Shown here: in pieces, positions 53,004 through 62,497 of the stretch | How the letters are laid out: every line of letters begins with the position of its first letter | How positions within the stretch are numbered: the stretch's first letter is position 1 | NCBI GenBank assembly: GCA_041396845.1 | Contig: JAWKXU010000003.1 | Location: forward strand, 620,001-684,000 | Direction: 5' to 3' | From: JAWKXU01 sp020446465 | GTDB taxonomy: Bacteria > Pseudomonadota > Alphaproteobacteria > Sphingomonadales > Sphingomonadaceae | Length of the DNA stretch: 64,000 nucleotides | Made by a program: the position numbers and the translations under genes | The notes under the pieces: model-generated | The model's database searches: none | The model's input: only the letters and a program-made list of their open reading frames with translations | Told to the model about the DNA's origin: nothing

Positions 53004-54278
53004 CTAACTCTTATCCCAGACAATCGGCACATTCTGGACAGCCGCCACAATACCCGATTGATAGACAGGAGCAGCACCCTCGGCCAATCTGAACTCGGGA
53101 ATCCTCTTGATCCATTCCTGCAACGTAACCGTGGCTTCAAGCCGGGCCAGATGCAGCCCTGCACAACGGTGCGGACCACCGCCGAAAGTCGTATGTTTCG
53201 GCAAGCGCTCCCAATCGAGCCTGAAGGGATCGGGATTTTCATTCTCGTCGAGACCATGCAGCACAGTGGGTAGCAAAACCATGTCACCCTGCTTCAACTC
53301 GACACCGTGAAATACCTGGTCCTTTGCGACCATGCGTGCTTCGGATACGACCGGGAAGCGACGAAACAGTTCTTCAACACCGCGACGCAACTTCAATTCA
53401 TCCTCACGCACTTCCCTGACCTGTTCAGGGTGACGAGCAAGATAAATCATCATGAAGCTGAGGAAGTTGACAACAGTATCAAGCCCTCCCAGCAGAAGCA
53501 GAGAAATAAGGCCCAATGCCTTATCATGCGGCAGGCGCTCTCCGTTGATGGTGCCATTAACAAAGGTGGTAATGAGATCATTACCCGTTCCACCGATGCG
53601 TTGCTTGATGATTGGTTCAACATAACGGAAGAAGCCCTGATTGGCAGCATCCAGCGCAGCAGCTTGTTCCTCCGGCGTTTTGCCGGGCGGGCGAGTCATA
53701 TCATCGGCAAACTTCATCAGCATCGGCACATCCTCCATCGGAAGATCGCACATCGCCATGAACACCCTTACCGGGAATATCCGTGCATATTGCGCTGCAA
53801 AATCGCAGTGTCCGTCGGCAACGAATCCATCAATCAGATCCGCAGCTGCCTCTCTCACCAATTTTTCAACCTGACGGATCCGGGCAGGATTAAGCCCGGT
53901 ATCGAGCAGCTTGCGGTAAGGAGTGTGCTCGGGCGGGTCCATGCGCGTGGGAACCATCGCGTATTTTTCACCGGCTTCCTTTGGCAAGAAGATGACATGG
54001 CTGGAAAACAGCTCTGGATGTTCATAGATTTCGCGGACCATCAATCCATCCATTGCGATCCAATGCCCCCCGGTTAGCGGTGTCCAGACGAGCTTTCGCA
54101 TGTCGCCCCGTTCCTGCAACGCCTTCCAGGCCTCGTGATAGCCTTGGCCAATACCATCCAGCGCATACATATCGATATCGCGCACGAGTTCATCCAGCAC
54201 ATGCGCCGGTTTGGCTGCCCGCGACTTTCCATCGAGCGGCGGTTCATAAGGAAGCGGCTTTGTCACCATTTCGGTCAT
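53004..54278 (-). CDS. Cytochrome P450, CYP101 (P450cam)-like
   Basis: Soluble class I P450 of 424 residues. The haem loop is TTFGGGPHRCAGLHLARLE (Cys372), the I helix LLLLGGLDTVVNFLSF has the acid-alcohol pair Asp267-Thr268, and EELFRR is the ExxR motif. Compared from memory with P450cam, the camphor-contacting residues Phe87, Tyr96, Thr101 and Thr185 are all conserved at +10 (Phe97, Tyr106, Thr111, Thr195). Val247 is Leu263, and Asp297 corresponds to Glu313. A camphor-like ketone is therefore a reasonable substrate. The ATG at 54278 with AGGAGAG upstream is chosen. No ferredoxin or reductase gene is adjacent. Confidence 0.9.
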   Translation of the reverse strand: MTEMVTKPLPYEPPLDGKSRAAKPAHVLDELVRDIDMYALDGIGQGYHEAWKALQERGDMRKLVWTPLTGGHWIAMDGLMVREIYEHPELFSSHVIFLPKEAGEKYAMVPTRMDPPEHTPYRKLLDTGLNPARIRQVEKLVREAAADLIDGFVADGHCDFAAQYARIFPVRVFMAMCDLPMEDVPMLMKFADDMTRPPGKTPEEQAAALDAANQGFFRYVEPIIKQRIGGTGNDLITTFVNGTINGERLPHDKALGLISLLLLGGLDTVVNFLSFMMIYLARHPEQVREVREDELKLRRGVEELFRRFPVVSEARMVAKDQVFHGVELKQGDMVLLPTVLHGLDENENPDPFRLDWERLPKHTTFGGGPHRCAGLHLARLEATVTLQEWIKRIPEFRLAEGAAPVYQSGIVAAVQNVPIVWDKS

Positions 54279-54315
54279 CTCATCTCTCCTGAGCGAGTAA
54301 ATTCTACACTGTTTT

Positions 54316-55401
54316 TCATGTAATTTCGGGGTCAATAATCGCTTTAACCACTTCGCCTCTGGCAGTGGCGTCAAGCGCCTTTTGCGCATCCGCAATACCG
54401 AAGCGATGGGTAACCAGATCGGCAAGCGGCTTTTCATCCTGACAGCGGACCGCCAGTTGCAAGGCCGCATGATAGTGTTTTGGCTTTGGAAAGGTCGCCC
54501 CGGCGATCGTGAGATTTTTTAATGTGGTATCGCGCGGCGAAATAGCCTGTTCGCCAATCGCCCCCCAAAGACCAAGGACAATGTAGCGGCCGTGATTGCC
54601 TGTCAGGTCCACACCTTCGGGAAAAGCCTGCAGCACACCTGCTGCCTCTACCACCACGTTGGGACCATGTGGTCCGCACACGTCGTATATCTGACTGCGA
54701 CGCTGCTCTATACTGTTACGCAGCGAAACGGTTGCCGTAGCCCCCATAGCCCTTGCAACGTCGAGCCGCTTCTCGTGCATGTCGATCGCAACGATCTCAC
54801 GCGCGCCTGAAACCGAAGCGGCAAGAATTGCAGCGAGGCCGACCGGCCCTGCCCCCTGCACCACAACCGTTTCTCCCATCCGCACAGGTCCACACCGGTC
54901 GAACCCGCGCAGCGCAGTCGGAAGCGCACAGCCCAGGGCAATTACTGCATCAACAGAAGCATGATCTGGAACACGGAAGAACGCGAGACCGTTGGGGAGC
55001 CATGCGAAATCGGCATAGCTGCCCCAATTCGGCTTTTCCGCATGCTCAAAGAACTGGGAGTTTTCGCACGGCGTTTCTTCCAGCACCGTGCAGCTATGGC
55101 ATCGGTGGCACAGTGCTATTGGCGCCCAGTAGACGAGATCACCGCGCTTTACCGGAACGCCGGCATAGTCCGTCTCCACACCAGGGCCGAGCTTTTCTAT
55201 CTGACCCACGCCTTCATGCCCCAAAATGATCGGAAAAGGCATAATTCCGGCTTCGCCTGTCAGAATATGAACATCACTTCCGCAAACGCCGCCCGCTACG
55301 ACGCGAACAAGTGCGCCACCCGTTTCAGGGTCAGGAATGGGCACATCCCATGTTTCAAGCTTGTTCGTTTCTACAAGCACACAGGCCTTGCCGGTTGCCA
55401 T
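54316..55401 (-). CDS. Zinc-dependent alcohol dehydrogenase
   Basis: Medium-chain dehydrogenase of 361 residues. The catalytic zinc site is VCGSDVHILTGE and GHEGVGQIEKLGPG. The structural zinc site CHRCHSCTVLEETPC has the full CxxCxxCx7C spacing, and the NAD-binding motif is GAGPVGLAAILAA. It lies 37 bp upstream of the P450 gene in the same direction, like the hydroxycamphor dehydrogenase next to P450cam in the camphor operon. It probably oxidises the P450 product to a ketone. Confidence 0.88.
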   Translation of the reverse strand: MATGKACVLVETNKLETWDVPIPDPETGGALVRVVAGGVCGSDVHILTGEAGIMPFPIILGHEGVGQIEKLGPGVETDYAGVPVKRGDLVYWAPIALCHRCHSCTVLEETPCENSQFFEHAEKPNWGSYADFAWLPNGLAFFRVPDHASVDAVIALGCALPTALRGFDRCGPVRMGETVVVQGAGPVGLAAILAASVSGAREIVAIDMHEKRLDVARAMGATATVSLRNSIEQRRSQIYDVCGPHGPNVVVEAAGVLQAFPEGVDLTGNHGRYIVLGLWGAIGEQAISPRDTTLKNLTIAGATFPKPKHYHAALQLAVRCQDEKPLADLVTHRFGIADAQKALDATARGEVVKAIIDPEIT

Positions 55402-55499
55402 TCAACTCTCCTTTTTCCTATCCATGCCTTGCACGTTTCGTTCTGTTATAATGTGGTGCAGGCATATCGACGGAACATGCACGGTTCCCGCCATCATTT

Positions 55500-56600
55500 T
55501 CAGATCGGCATTTTCACTTTCGGACAAACTTCGCTGGCGAGGCGACGAAGCGATTCATCCCAAGGCGCAGGATCGTCAAGACTATCGTGCTGGTTCGCCA
55601 CAATCTGGCCCCAACCACCAACATTGTCCGCCAGAACTTCCAGTTTCTCGATGACAGTCTCCGGCGATCCGCAGAGAATAACATGTTCGACCAGAAAATC
55701 TTCGTCGATTCCATCAGGCGTAATGTCGACACCGCTATCCGCGATGATACCCTTGAACAGGCCGAACTTGACGTAGATTTCCTTCAGATACTCCTTCCAT
55801 GTGCGCATCAGGCCGGACTTGCGAACCAGCCGTTTGGCTTCTGCATCCGTATCGGCAATGAAGATATCGCGGCATACCCGAAAACGCTTGCGGTCAGGCG
55901 TAAAGCCCGCCTTTTCCATTGCGCCAGCCCAAGTCTCCCAATGCGCCTTCATCTGGCCGGTACCACCAAAAAATGAAATCGGGCTGTAATTGCGCGAGCC
56001 TGCGAATTCCATCGACTTGGAGCTTTCTGAAAGGCCAGTGACCGCGATTTCCATCTTGTCACGACCGCCGAATGGGGAATTGTCAGCAACATCGACCCAG
56101 TATTCAGGCATCGTGTCCGGCCCAGGGAAGCCAGCCTTGAAGTATTTGCCTTCCTCCATGAAGGGTTTGCCTTCCCACACCCGCTCCATCAGGTGCAGCG
56201 CCTCCAGTTGCATGGGCGGAAGATCCATGATGTTCGCATGGCCATGCAGAATAGCATCTGTGTGGTGCCCGCCGGGGGCAACACCCAGGAAATAGCGGCC
56301 TTCCATCACCTGGCTGAGCCAGCCGACACGAACAGCCAGCGTCGCCGGATCATGATAAGGCAGCAAGTGGGCCATCGGAGCAAAACGAATCCGCTTCGTT
56401 GTCTGCGCACAAGCAGCAATAATCGCTTCAGGTATCGGAATGTTTTCCCAGCCCAGGGTGTAATGTTCGCCGATCATGTAATCGGCATATCCCGCTTCAT
56501 CCGCCACTTGTGCGATATGAACAGCCCAGTCAAAAACCTGCCGGGCCGTCCGGCTGGGCGGGTTGTAAGGGGTCATGAAAATTCCGCACTGCAATGACAT
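55500..56600 (-). CDS. Diketocamphane-monooxygenase-like type II Baeyer-Villiger oxygenase
   Basis: Luciferase-like flavoprotein of 366 residues that aligns along its length with the 2,5-diketocamphane 1,2-monooxygenase sequence as I remember it: FMTPYNPPSRTARQVFDW, YADYMIGEHYTLGWENIP, RFAPMAHLLPYHDPATLA, LGVAPGGHHTDAILHG, AGFPGPDTMPEY, RNYSPISFFGG, DIFIADTDAEAK. Known members convert a bicyclic diketone to a lactone using O2 and FMNH2 from a separate reductase. The ATG at 56600 follows GGAGAGAG. The order monooxygenase-dehydrogenase-P450 on one strand supports a common pathway. Confidence 0.88.
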   Translation of the reverse strand: MSLQCGIFMTPYNPPSRTARQVFDWAVHIAQVADEAGYADYMIGEHYTLGWENIPIPEAIIAACAQTTKRIRFAPMAHLLPYHDPATLAVRVGWLSQVMEGRYFLGVAPGGHHTDAILHGHANIMDLPPMQLEALHLMERVWEGKPFMEEGKYFKAGFPGPDTMPEYWVDVADNSPFGGRDKMEIAVTGLSESSKSMEFAGSRNYSPISFFGGTGQMKAHWETWAGAMEKAGFTPDRKRFRVCRDIFIADTDAEAKRLVRKSGLMRTWKEYLKEIYVKFGLFKGIIADSGVDITPDGIDEDFLVEHVILCGSPETVIEKLEVLADNVGGWGQIVANQHDSLDDPAPWDESLRRLASEVCPKVKMPI

Positions 56601-56703
56601 CTCTCTCTCCAAACTATTCGGGAACGGCAGCGATCAGGCCTGTTATGAATTTTATACAAAACCCTTTTGGCGCCAGGTGAGTTGCCCCACCTGACGTCAA
56701 TGA

Positions 56704-57858
56704 TCAGACGAAAGTGCCCTCCTCATCCTTCTGGGAGAACCTGGGCGCAATTTTCGCCATGAATTCGGTTAATTCATGGTTGTTCTCGTCAGGCTCAAGA
56801 TGGCCCTGGCCGAACATCAGAAACAGATCGTTAAAGCCCAGCTTGTCATGCGCCTCGCCTATCCGGTCAATGATTTCATCCGCCGAGCCGATCAAAACGT
56901 TGGGCGGACGCTGGCCCATCGGAATGAACCATTCATCCCAGAACCACATGTGTTCGTCCATCAGTTGCTTCTGGCGTTCCTTGTCAGACGTCAGCATCAG
57001 GAAGCCGCCCCATGCGATAGAATCGCCGCGGTCAGGCTCGTGACCAGCTTCACGTGCACCATCATACCAACGATCCGCCAGATTCTTGCAGAACTCAAGG
57101 TCATCAGCGAGCACGATCGGCGTGCCATTTTCGCGTGCCCACATGTCGACCGTACGCATAGTACCTGCGAAGCCACCGAATATACGAGGGTGCGGATCCT
57201 GATAGCAGCGTGGCGCAATTCCAACTTCACGAACACGCCCTTCAGCATCCTGCCCTTTGCCAAACTTGGCATATGCAGGGTGCCCATCAGACCCCCCCGG
57301 CGGAGGAAAATTCCAGTGCTTTCCGTGAAAGCTGAATGTTTCACTCAGCCACGCTTTCTTAATGATCTGGATCGATTCCTCAAACACAGAACGGTTGAAA
57401 GCATCCTGGTCATCTTTGGCTTTTGCATTCGCCGGGCGCGTGCACTGAACGCCAGGCACAGCCGCATAGGCATCTACCCAGCGAGCATGATATCCACGCG
57501 TGAACGCGACATTAAGGCGACCTTTGAGCATATGGTCCAATGTCGCGATTTCTTCAGCAACACGAAGCGGATTGTGGGTCGGCAACGTATAACCCATGGC
57601 TGAAGCCTTCATCCGCTTTGAATGCAGGCCAACAAAAAGGCTGAACATCCCGGGGTGATTATTCGCCTCGAACCCTTCGATCTGCAAGTGATGCTCTGGC
57701 TGAGCATAGCTTGCGTAACCAAGATCATCTGCGAGTTGGACGTACCCCTTAACCTCTTCAAGGAACCGCTGGTAGAGATCCTTGCGCTGCCCAGCCATGC
57801 CCTGCTCGATTTCGTGACGCCTGCCGACAACGCCGGTCTGCATGAGATGAAACCTCAC
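56704..57858 (-). CDS. Luciferase-like flavin-dependent monooxygenase, distinct subgroup
   Basis: TIM-barrel flavin enzyme of 384 residues: LADDLGYASYAQPEHHLQIE, YTLPTHNPLRVAEEIATLDH, LKGRLNVAFTRGYHARWVDA, GSADEIIDRIGEAHDKLGF. It belongs to the bacterial luciferase superfamily but is not close to the other two in this window. It may act on a monocyclic intermediate. It is first in the minus-strand operon toward the P450; its promoter region carries palindromic TCAAC/GTTGA sites. Confidence 0.83.
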   Translation of the reverse strand: MRFHLMQTGVVGRRHEIEQGMAGQRKDLYQRFLEEVKGYVQLADDLGYASYAQPEHHLQIEGFEANNHPGMFSLFVGLHSKRMKASAMGYTLPTHNPLRVAEEIATLDHMLKGRLNVAFTRGYHARWVDAYAAVPGVQCTRPANAKAKDDQDAFNRSVFEESIQIIKKAWLSETFSFHGKHWNFPPPGGSDGHPAYAKFGKGQDAEGRVREVGIAPRCYQDPHPRIFGGFAGTMRTVDMWARENGTPIVLADDLEFCKNLADRWYDGAREAGHEPDRGDSIAWGGFLMLTSDKERQKQLMDEHMWFWDEWFIPMGQRPPNVLIGSADEIIDRIGEAHDKLGFNDLFLMFGQGHLEPDENNHELTEFMAKIAPRFSQKDEEGTFV

Positions 57859-57890
57859 CCTAGCCTCCTATCTTCTTTTTCGATTCATCA

Positions 57891-57908
57891 ATCAACGTAT
57901 GCGTTGAT
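57891..57908. promoter_or_regulatory. Imperfect 18-bp palindrome, candidate TetR operator
   Basis: ATCAACGTATGCGTTGAT matches its reverse complement at 16 of 18 positions. It lies in the divergent region between the flavin monooxygenase (57858) and the acyl-CoA ligase (58055). Confidence 0.65.
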
Positions 57909-57959
57909 ACGTCAGGATGAGGACGACTGTCAACAGGGTCTGCGCTCAACGAACTGATA

Positions 57960-57975
57960 TCAACTCCATCGTTGA
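57960..57975. promoter_or_regulatory. Second TCAAC/GTTGA site in the same region
   Basis: TCAACTCCATCGTTGA repeats the outer arms TCAAC and GTTGA with the same 6-bp spacing as the site at 57891. Two sites with equal spacing suggest binding of the same regulator, one for each divergent promoter. Confidence 0.5.
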
Positions 57976-58054
57976 CAGTTGAGGCGCACAGTTCCATTTT
58001 TACTCTCGCCGTCCGAGCAGTGATAAAACTGTATGGCAAGGAGAGTTGAAACAG

Positions 58055-59689
58055 ATGGGTTTGTTCGAACGCTGGAGTGAAGTCTGTCCACTGGGGGATT
58101 TGCTCATCCGCAGTGCTGCGCGCTACCCTGATCGCAATGCACTGGTCATGCCCGGTTTTGCGATCAGCTATGCAGAATTATTGAAAGAGGCGGTAAGTGT
58201 TGCCAGGGCAATCGCCGGCCTTGGCATTGGGCCTCGTGCCAACATTGGCCTTTTCTGTAATAATGGTCCAGAATTTCTTGCCGGATTTTTCGGTGCGCAA
58301 CTGGCAAATTGCGCCATTGTGCCACTCAATGCCCGTCATAAGGCGCATGAACTTGCCTACATCATCGACAATGCCGAAATCGAACTGCTGCTGACAGCGG
58401 CAGCTGACACCAGCTATCTCGATTTCCGCGAAGTTCTTACGCACGCCCTACCCTCGCTCGCAACATCTCAAGAGGGAGCACTGACACTTCCCGAAGCGCC
58501 TCGTCTGAAGCATGTTGCACTCTTGACGGGGGAGACGACAGCCGGATTTATGGCAGCACATGACTTCCATGCGGCCGGAGCAAATGTTTCCCCACAGGAA
58601 ATCGATGCATTGCGTTCACGCACCCGGCTTTCCGACCTTGCGGCGATTATCTATACGTCAGGCACGACTGCCAACCCTAAAGGTTGTATGCTTACGCACG
58701 AGGCAATGAGCCGTGGTCCTGTAGAACGTGCGGACAGCCGCTTCCGTTCATGCGATCACGATGTAACCTGGGGCGGCGGGCCACTGTTTCACATTGGCTC
58801 CCTGGCCCCATTCCTCGGTTCTATCGGCACAGGCGGCACCTATCTCACAGACACATTCTTCGATCCTGCCCGTGCGATCGCGCTCATCAAGGAGAACCGC
58901 TGCACAGCGTTCTGGCCATGGTTCCCCGCCATTCTCCAGCCACTGATGGCCCAGCCCGATTTCGTCGAGGCGACGGAGCATGTACGCACCATGCTCTTTA
59001 TCGGCCCGGATTCGCTCGTTCGGCAAATTCAGGATCTTTTGCCGAAAGCAGAGATTTTACAGGGTTGCGGCATGACCGAAACTGCTGGCATTTTCGCGAT
59101 CAGCGATGCCAATGAAACTTTTGAACAACGGGCAACAAGCCACGGCAAGGCCGTGCCTGGTGTCGAGGTACGAATTGTCGACAAGGGCGACGGCGAAGAC
59201 TTGCCGCCTGACGAAGTTGGCGAAATCCTGGTACGAGGATATTGCGTTACCAGCGGATACTACAAGGATCCCGAAAAGACTGCAGCGGCAATCGATGCAG
59301 ATGGATGGCTCCACACCGGCGACCTCTATGCACGCAGTGAGGATGGCAGCCTGACGTTCAACGGGCGCGTCAAGGATATGTTGAAAGTCGGTGGCGAAAA
59401 CGTTGCCGCCATCGAAGTCGAAGCGTTCCTGTGTCGGCATCCGGCGGTAAAAATAGCCGAAGTTGTCGGGCGCCCGGATGAACGCATGGATGAAGTGCCG
59501 GTTGCTTTCGTCGAACTGCATCCCGGCGCAACTACAGACGAAAACGCCTTGATAGCCCACTGTAAAGGGAAAATCGCCAGCTACAAGGTGCCGCGAGCAA
59601 TCTACTTTATCGAAACACAGGACTGGCCAATGTCGGCCACAAAAGTAAACAAAGTAGCGCTCCGCAAAAGGTTGGCAGAAATGTCCTGA
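58055..59689 (+). CDS. Acyl-CoA ligase (AMP-binding)
   Basis: ANL ligase of 544 residues: P-loop IYTSGTTANPKGCMLTHE, A5 LQGCGMTETAGIF, A7 WLHTGDLYARSEDGSLTFNG, A8 KDMLKVGGENVAAIEVE, and a C-terminal lysine region (SATKVNKVALRKRL). It activates a pathway acid, possibly the ring-opened product of Baeyer-Villiger cleavage (as CamF does in camphor catabolism). The ATG at 58055 is preceded by AAGGAGAG. Confidence 0.9.
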   Translation: MGLFERWSEVCPLGDLLIRSAARYPDRNALVMPGFAISYAELLKEAVSVARAIAGLGIGPRANIGLFCNNGPEFLAGFFGAQLANCAIVPLNARHKAHELAYIIDNAEIELLLTAAADTSYLDFREVLTHALPSLATSQEGALTLPEAPRLKHVALLTGETTAGFMAAHDFHAAGANVSPQEIDALRSRTRLSDLAAIIYTSGTTANPKGCMLTHEAMSRGPVERADSRFRSCDHDVTWGGGPLFHIGSLAPFLGSIGTGGTYLTDTFFDPARAIALIKENRCTAFWPWFPAILQPLMAQPDFVEATEHVRTMLFIGPDSLVRQIQDLLPKAEILQGCGMTETAGIFAISDANETFEQRATSHGKAVPGVEVRIVDKGDGEDLPPDEVGEILVRGYCVTSGYYKDPEKTAAAIDADGWLHTGDLYARSEDGSLTFNGRVKDMLKVGGENVAAIEVEAFLCRHPAVKIAEVVGRPDERMDEVPVAFVELHPGATTDENALIAHCKGKIASYKVPRAIYFIETQDWPMSATKVNKVALRKRLAEMS

Positions 59690-59695
59690 AAAAGA

Positions 59696-60355
59696 TTACC
59701 TTTTCTTGCCCACGCGCATACCATCGAGAAAGATGCTGGCAAAAGCGCCTCCGACGACATCAGCCGAATGGTAGCCGCCCGGCTGGTACCAGCGATGGGT
59801 CCAGTTAACCATGCCAAAGATGGCATTGGCAGCAACAGAAACGGGAATATCGCTTCTAAGCTCACCATCCCTGACTGCCTGGCTGACCAGATCCAGAACT
59901 ATCCGTTCAAACTTGCGTGTCTGGCTCGCGATTTCCTTCGCCCAAACGCTCTTTTCGCTGGCGATGCGTTCCATCTCTTCCTGAATGTAAACATACATAT
60001 GGGGATAGTGCTCATCGTAAGCCTTCATGAGCTGGCGCACGACCGCTTCCAGTTTTTCGAGCGCACTTAATCCTTCGTCCCTGGATATCCGCACACATTC
60101 CCGGATATTGGCATCAACGCCCGTGCGCAGGATTTCACGGAATAGTTCTTCTTTGCTCCCGAAATAATAATAGACAGTTGCCCGATCCAGCCCTGCCTTC
60201 CGGCCAATTTCAGCAAGTGTCGTCGCCCGGTATCCGCTCTGCTTGAATTGCTGTGCAGCAATTTCAACCAGTTCTGCGCGCTTTGCGAGGTAATCGCTGC
60301 TACCTTCCTTGAGGGCTGTTGCCCGGCGTTTTGATATATTAGACGGCCCAGTCAT
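59696..60355 (-). CDS. TetR-family transcriptional regulator of cluster C
   Basis: Regulator of 219 residues: helix-turn-helix YRATTLAEIGRKAGLDRATV, then YYYFGSKEELFREIL. The KstR2-like ligand domain (HYPHMYVYIQEEMERIA, WTHRWYQPGGYHSADV) is similar to the regulator at 38409. Convergent with the ligase gene, 6 bp apart. The best operator candidates are the TCAAC/GTTGA sites at 57891 and 57960. Several Met starts exist; 60355 is chosen. Confidence 0.83.
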   Translation of the reverse strand: MTGPSNISKRRATALKEGSSDYLAKRAELVEIAAQQFKQSGYRATTLAEIGRKAGLDRATVYYYFGSKEELFREILRTGVDANIRECVRISRDEGLSALEKLEAVVRQLMKAYDEHYPHMYVYIQEEMERIASEKSVWAKEIASQTRKFERIVLDLVSQAVRDGELRSDIPVSVAANAIFGMVNWTHRWYQPGGYHSADVVGGAFASIFLDGMRVGKKR

Positions 60356-60514
60356 TTTGTCAGCTCTATGCATCTTGGCACATTTTTCAATAGCAAGGCC
60401 GCAGGTGACGGACCGCCGCGGCAAGTGCAAACCATATCTATGGATTGCTCAAGGAGGTCTTGACTGAAGCCCATGTCCGACTGAAATCAGAGAAGCCATT
60501 CCCCATACGTAACG

Positions 60515-61130
60515 CTAAATCTCAACAATCAACTTGCCCTTGGCCTGGCGATTGCGGAGATCTCGAAAGGCTTCAAGAGCATCGGAAAAGCCATATCGTA
60601 TCGACGGCTGGGAGCCAATTTTCCCTTGGTTGATCCATTCCAGCATCATGTGGAAATCGTTCCAGCCTTGCACGCCTGTTTGTTCGATAGCCAAACGACC
60701 TTCCACACCGATGATGGAAATCATTTTGACGAGTGCAACATTTGTGCGAACCGAAGCTGGTTTGCCCGACGTGAAGCCTACTACCAGGATGCGCCCGCCT
60801 GGAGCTATCGCCCGCATCGCCTGATCGAACATCTCCCCACCAACCGGATCAAAATATACATCAGCGCCCCGACCATTCGTCAACTGACGCACTTTTTCAT
60901 ATACGTTACCTGCTCGGTAATCGATGAATTCGTCGGTATTCGATGGGCTGAGACTGCCCATGTCACTCCCGACGGCGATGACACGCGCGCCCAACGCTTT
61001 ACCCATGCACAAAGCAGCGCCGCCGGCGCCGCCTGAAGCGCCAAATACGACAAGTGTCTCGCCAGGTGAAAGCCGGGCGCGACGGTACAACGCATTAAAT
61101 GCAGTCCAGTTGTCGGAGCCTTCGGTTACC
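60515..61130 (-). pseudogene. Quinone-oxidoreductase-type MDR enzyme, 5' end removed by an IS
   Basis: About 205 residues of a zinc-independent medium-chain reductase (NADPH:quinone oxidoreductase or enoyl reductase-like): LVVFGASGGAGGAALCMGKA is the NADPH motif, then FIDYRAGNVYEKVRQLTNGR, YFDPVGGEMFDQAMRAIAPG. The N-terminal catalytic domain (about 120 residues) is missing. The open frame continues to 61429, but beyond about 61130 it is antisense to the IS21 transposase. Confidence 0.78.
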
Positions 61131-61144
61131 GCCGGACGGCGGCG

Positions 61145-62497
61145 GTGCGGCGGCCCAAGCTGGAAGCGTTCGTTCCGATCATCGATGCATGGCTTGATGG
61201 TGACCGTCAGGTTCCGCGCAAGCAGCGTCATACGGCGAAGCGGGTATTTGACCGCCTTCGCGAAGAGCACGGTTTCACCGGCGGCTACACGATCATCAAG
61301 GATTACATCCGACAGCGCGAGCAGCGCAGCCGGGAGATGTTCGTGCCGCTGGCGCATGCGCCCGGCCATGCCCAGGCAGATTTTGGTGAGGCCATGGTCG
61401 AGATCGGCGGTGTTGTGCAGAAGGCGCATTTCTTCGTGCTCGATCTACCGCACAGCGACGCCTGCTACGTGCGCGCCTATCCCGCTGCCGTTGCCGAGGC
61501 ATGGATGGACGGCCACGTGCACGCCTTCGCGTTTTTCGGCGCGGTGCCGCTGTCGATCGTCTACGATAACGACCGCTGCCTGGTCTCGAAGATCCTGCCC
61601 GACGGCACGAGGCAGCGCGCCCGGCTGTTCAGCGGCTTCCTGTCGCATTACCTGATCCGCGATCGTTACGGCCGTCCCGGCAGGGGGAACGACAAAGGCA
61701 GTGTTGAAGGGCTGGTCGGTTATGCTCGCCGCAACTTCATGGTGCCGATCCCCCGGTTCGCGACGTGGGAGGCGTTCAACCTGTGGCTCGAGGAGCAATG
61801 CCGCAAGCGTCAGAACGACCGGCTGCGGGGCGAGAGCGAGACGATCGGCGAGAGGCTGAAGCGCGATCTGGCGGCGATGCAGGAACTGCCGGCTGCCCCG
61901 TTCGAGGCTTGTGACCAGACCAGCGGCCAGGTCTCGTCGCAGGCGCTGGTGCGTTACCGGACCAATGATTACTCGGTGCCGGTGCGCTTCGGCCATCAGG
62001 AGGTATGGATCCGGGGCTATGTCGGCGAGGTGGTGATCGGCTGCCGGGGCGAGGTCATTGCCCGTCATGTGCGCAGCTACGAGCGCGAGGACGTGATCTT
62101 CGATCCCATCCATTACCTTCCCCTGATCGAACAGAAGATCAATGCGCTCGATCAGGCAGCGCCCCTGCAAGGCTGGCACCTGCCCGAAGCGTTTGCAACG
62201 CTGCGCCGCCTCATGGAAGCTCGTATGGGCAAGCATGGTCGGCGCGAGTATGTGCAGGTGCTGCGTCTGCTGGAGAGCTTCACGCTTGCCGATCTGCATG
62301 CGGCCGTAAAGCAGGCTCTCGATATCGGGGCGATCGGCTTTGATGCCGTGAAGCATCTCCTGCTGTGCCGGGTGGAGCGCCGACCACCCCGATTGGACAT
62401 GGCGATCTATCCCTATCTGCCCAGAGCCAGGGTGGAGACGACATCGGCGCGCTCCTACATGCAGTTGCTCTCGGGCGATGCGAAGGATGCGGCATGA
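61145..62497 (+). pseudogene. IS21-family transposase IstA, N-terminally truncated
   Basis: 450 codons remain open. The helix-turn-helix domain is missing: the frame begins at about RRPKLEAFVPIIDAWLDGD. The DDE core is present (AQADFGEAMVEI, IVYDNDRCLVS, DKGSVEGLVGYAR). It is probably unable to bind IS ends. The stop overlaps istB. Confidence 0.82.
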
